NCBI GenBank assembly: GCA_019649035.1
Contig: BMAT01000870.1
Span: forward strand, 215,952 to 237,208
From: Elysia marginata
Taxonomy: Eukaryota; Mollusca; Gastropoda; Plakobranchidae
Direction of reading: 5' to 3'
Length of the DNA: 21,257 bases
The notes below the pieces were generated by a model. The model did not search any database, was not told the DNA's origin, and worked only from the letters and a program-made list of their open reading frames with translations. Within the stretch, counting starts at the first letter, position 1. Every line of letters begins with the position of its first letter. The position numbers and the translations under genes are program-made. Positions 19,556-21,257 of the stretch are shown here, piece by piece.

Positions 19556-20376
19556 ACTGACACCAGATCCTTGTCAGTGGCATTTAATAGGTCAGTTGCC
19601 ACTTTAAGCAATGCGGTCTCTGTGCTCTGGAGTGGTTTAAAAGCAGATTGAAGCTCTTCTATTAAGTAATCTTTTGTAACGTGTTCCATTAATTGCGTTA
19701 AAACCACCTTAGCTCTTATAAACATTTCTATCCAAATCATCATTCTTTATGAGTGGCTGAATGAGCGATTCTTTAAGTTTATTAGGAACACAGCAATACA
19801 GAAGCGAGTCGTTAATGATCATGGTATTAGGAGTAAGCAGAACATCAAGACATTAAAAAAATAAAGTTGATGGCAATGGATCTAGAGGACATGACTTCTT
19901 TGGCGAAATAATTATTTCTTCAACCTGGGACTCGTTCACTAATAATTTAAACTCGGATAAAAAATGACCATGGAATTCTTCACTTGGTAAAATTTTAAAG
20001 CAATTTTCTAGGCATAGTTTTGATCTGATGGTATCAATCTTATCGACAAATGATAACATCAAATTTTCACAAAGTTTATCACATGGTGCAAAGTCTGGAA
20101 GGGTGGCTTTCTTTTTCCTCTTTGCCAAGTAACTGAATGGTCAAACTAAAAAGTTCCTTGCTAGAGCCACTGCTTAACACTTTTTCATATAAAATAATAT
20201 TGTCTAGTTTCTGCAACAACAATACTTTTTGTGTTCTTCCTTTGGTGAATGTAGATGTCTCTGTGTACTTGGGTCCACAACTTCCTCCACTGACGCCCTG
20301 CCCGATGCTGCTCCTGCTTTGCTGCTTTCACTGCTGGTGTAATGCATAGTGCTACCTTGCGCAGTTTGACGCTGAT

Positions 20377-20477
20377 CTTTCTTCTTTTTCTTCTTCTTCT
20401 TCTTCTTCTTCTTCTTCTTCTTCTTCTTCTTCTTTTTCTTCTTCTTCTTTTTCTTCTTCTTCTTTTTCTTCCTCTTA
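20377..20477. repeat. (CTT)n microsatellite
   Basis: About 100 bp of CTT units with a few CTTT interruptions. It abuts the 5' limit of the large LINE. The Arg/Lys run translated from its minus strand is an artefact fused to genuine LINE sequence. Confidence 0.93.
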
Positions 20478-20535
20478 CCTTTTTCATAATGTCAACCTTC
20501 AATTGACCACCCCTACATGCCTTTCTAACTATAAT

Positions 20536-20553
20536 CCCTCCCCCCCCCTCCCC
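20536..20553 (-). other. G-run with quadruplex potential
   Basis: The minus strand reads GGGGAGGGGGGGGGAGGG, which could form a G-quadruplex. It is flanked by two CAATTGAC copies (near 20496 and 20553). Confidence 0.4.
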
Positions 20554-20823
20554 AATTGACAGGGGCCTAGGCAATATTCAACCAAACAATAATATTGTAA
20601 ATTGTTATAGGGAAAATTATAATGTCCATGTGTTTAGACTTTTCTACATTAGAGGTCCAATTATTAGTTCATTTATTAAAATAACCACAAAGCGTCGTGG
20701 CATCTTAGCGCTGAGCAAGTTTTAGCGGTAGGCTTACCTTGATTCTAAATTTTTTTTTATAACATTATTATCTTTAATGTCATTATATTGGGCTCAACGT
20801 GTTTGTAATCTCTTTTATTTTAG

Positions 20824-20925
20824 AATGTACTACCTACTAAACTGCTGCCTAATTTTCGCGGATCTACTTCGAGGCCGTCAGTGTTGTGAATCCTCCCCGA
20901 CTCATCGCATCTACGGTACGCGCAG
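20824..20925 (+). CDS. Candidate first coding exon of a plus-strand gene
   Basis: A good acceptor (TCTCTTTTATTTTAG) is followed after one base by ATG at 20825. The frame MYYLLNCCLIFADLLRG then RQCCESSPTHRIYGTR stays open to a CAG|GTATGG donor at 20925/20926. The first 17 residues resemble a signal peptide. The segment is markedly richer in CpG than its surroundings. If it is not spliced, the frame continues RYGLFGK to a stop at 20945-20947, making a 40-residue product with a dibasic RR before YGLFGK. I do not recognise the protein. It could equally be a 5' UTR exon or chance. Confidence 0.3.
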
Positions 20926-20947
20926 GTATGGTCTGTTCGGCAAGTAA

Positions 20948-21257
20948 AAAGAAAACCGCAACAAAATAAGCAGTTTCATCGCTTTGTTATCGAACTGAAA
21001 TTTATTTGGAAATTTTCACTGTATGTTGGCTTCTTTTTATGTTGGCCTAATCCCTACTGAATTAACACTTTTGCCAACCAGAGGCAAAGAAATCGAAGGC
21101 TTAGAGTCATAAGATTCCATCTGCAAAAGGTTTTAGTTACAGATTTAACCTTTTGATTTTAAGCCGGCGTGTTACTCACCACTCAAAAAGAATTTTGCAT
21201 CAAGTTTTCGGGAACAATAATTGGTGTTCATCGATGAGGTTTTCGTCACATTCAACT
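20948..21257. other. No feature recognised
   Basis: The right-hand end of the window shows no exon, repeat or RNA gene that I can support. If the exon at 20824-20925 is real, this would be its first intron. Confidence 0.4.

Larger units (their letters stand above)
17660..20376 (-). mobile_element. Decayed L2/CR1-group LINE with a second LINE inserted
   Basis: Minus-strand parts in order are: linker with KAAKQEQHRAGRQWRKL, VHRDIYIHQRKN and SSGSSKELFSL (20376-20140); pre-RT with FVDKIDTIRSKL and KSCPLDPLPSTL (20128-19855); RT with VLTQLMEHV, LQSTETALLKV and VSVLALL (19743-19555). After the inserted fragment come LDLSAAFDI, SALCWF, SNRHQSVVI and VKYGAPQ (18755-18564), a YADN at the catalytic YADD position near 18480, and MSSNALKLNEDKTELMIVGT (18400-18330). 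The 3' UTR near 17760-17815 has AAGCGCTCTGAGACTCCATT, GTGAAAGGCGC and an (ATT)n tail. Several stops and frameshifts, the altered YADD and loss of the C-terminal ORF end show it is dead. The endonuclease is missing; the 5' limit coincides with the CTT microsatellite. Confidence 0.87.

Noticed and set aside
20377-20574. Arg/Lys-rich N-terminal part of a minus-strand frame
   Set aside because: It is translated from the CTT microsatellite and flank. Only the part below 20377 is real LINE sequence.
1-21257. CRISPR arrays, rRNA, LTR retroelements or Polinton-type elements
   Set aside because: No regularly spaced repeats, rRNA core sequences, long terminal repeats, protease or capsid motifs were seen.

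Overview
The window is AT-rich nuclear DNA from an animal, most likely a marine invertebrate. A mollusc or other lophotrochozoan would fit, but the sequence does not settle this. The grounds are spliced protein-coding exons with GT-AG introns of 0.7 to 2.2 kb, several decayed non-LTR retrotransposons of the CR1/L2 and Jockey/I groups, short non-autonomous DNA transposons, and long AAT/ATT and CTT microsatellites. Nothing prokaryotic is present: no operons, CRISPR arrays or rRNA.

The only host gene I can fully support is glia maturation factor (GMF), an ADF-homology protein that binds the Arp2/3 complex. It lies on the minus strand from the start codon at 17071-17073 to the stop at 10783-10785. 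Six coding exons (17071-17073, 14809-14905, 14007-14056, 13166-13298, 12061-12128, 10783-10842) give 411 nt in frame and a 136-residue protein, against 142 in human GMFB. The first coding exon contributes only the ATG. The 3' UTR runs leftwards from 10782; the first AATAAA on that strand is at 10287-10292, but the true end is unknown.

Layout from left to right: 1-661 holds the endonuclease part of a CR1/L2-group LINE on the minus strand, running off the left edge. 662-3570 is mostly featureless, with a possible tRNA-derived SINE scrap near 2870. 3575-3930 is the 3' end of a second LINE. 3930-6200 is featureless apart from a lysine-rich 39-codon frame and a small GC-rich islet. 6200-10782 is GMF 3' UTR and/or downstream flank, with a back-to-back AAT/ATT microsatellite. 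10783-17073 is GMF. Its introns carry a pogo/Tigger-like MITE (intron 5), a 935-bp hAT-like element with a perfect 8-bp target duplication (intron 1) and a possible piggyBac-like MITE (intron 1). 17074-17300 is the GMF 5' flank. 17660-20376 is a long decayed L2-group LINE on the minus strand, with a second LINE fragment inserted in its reverse transcriptase and bounded by a perfect 12-bp duplication. 20377-20477 is a CTT tract. Near the right edge a CpG-rich plus-strand stretch looks like a first coding exon of another gene.

I found no novel multi-gene system. The most informative observations are the complete GMF exon structure with its ATG-only exon, the two insertions with clean target duplications, and the candidate secretory exon near 20825.
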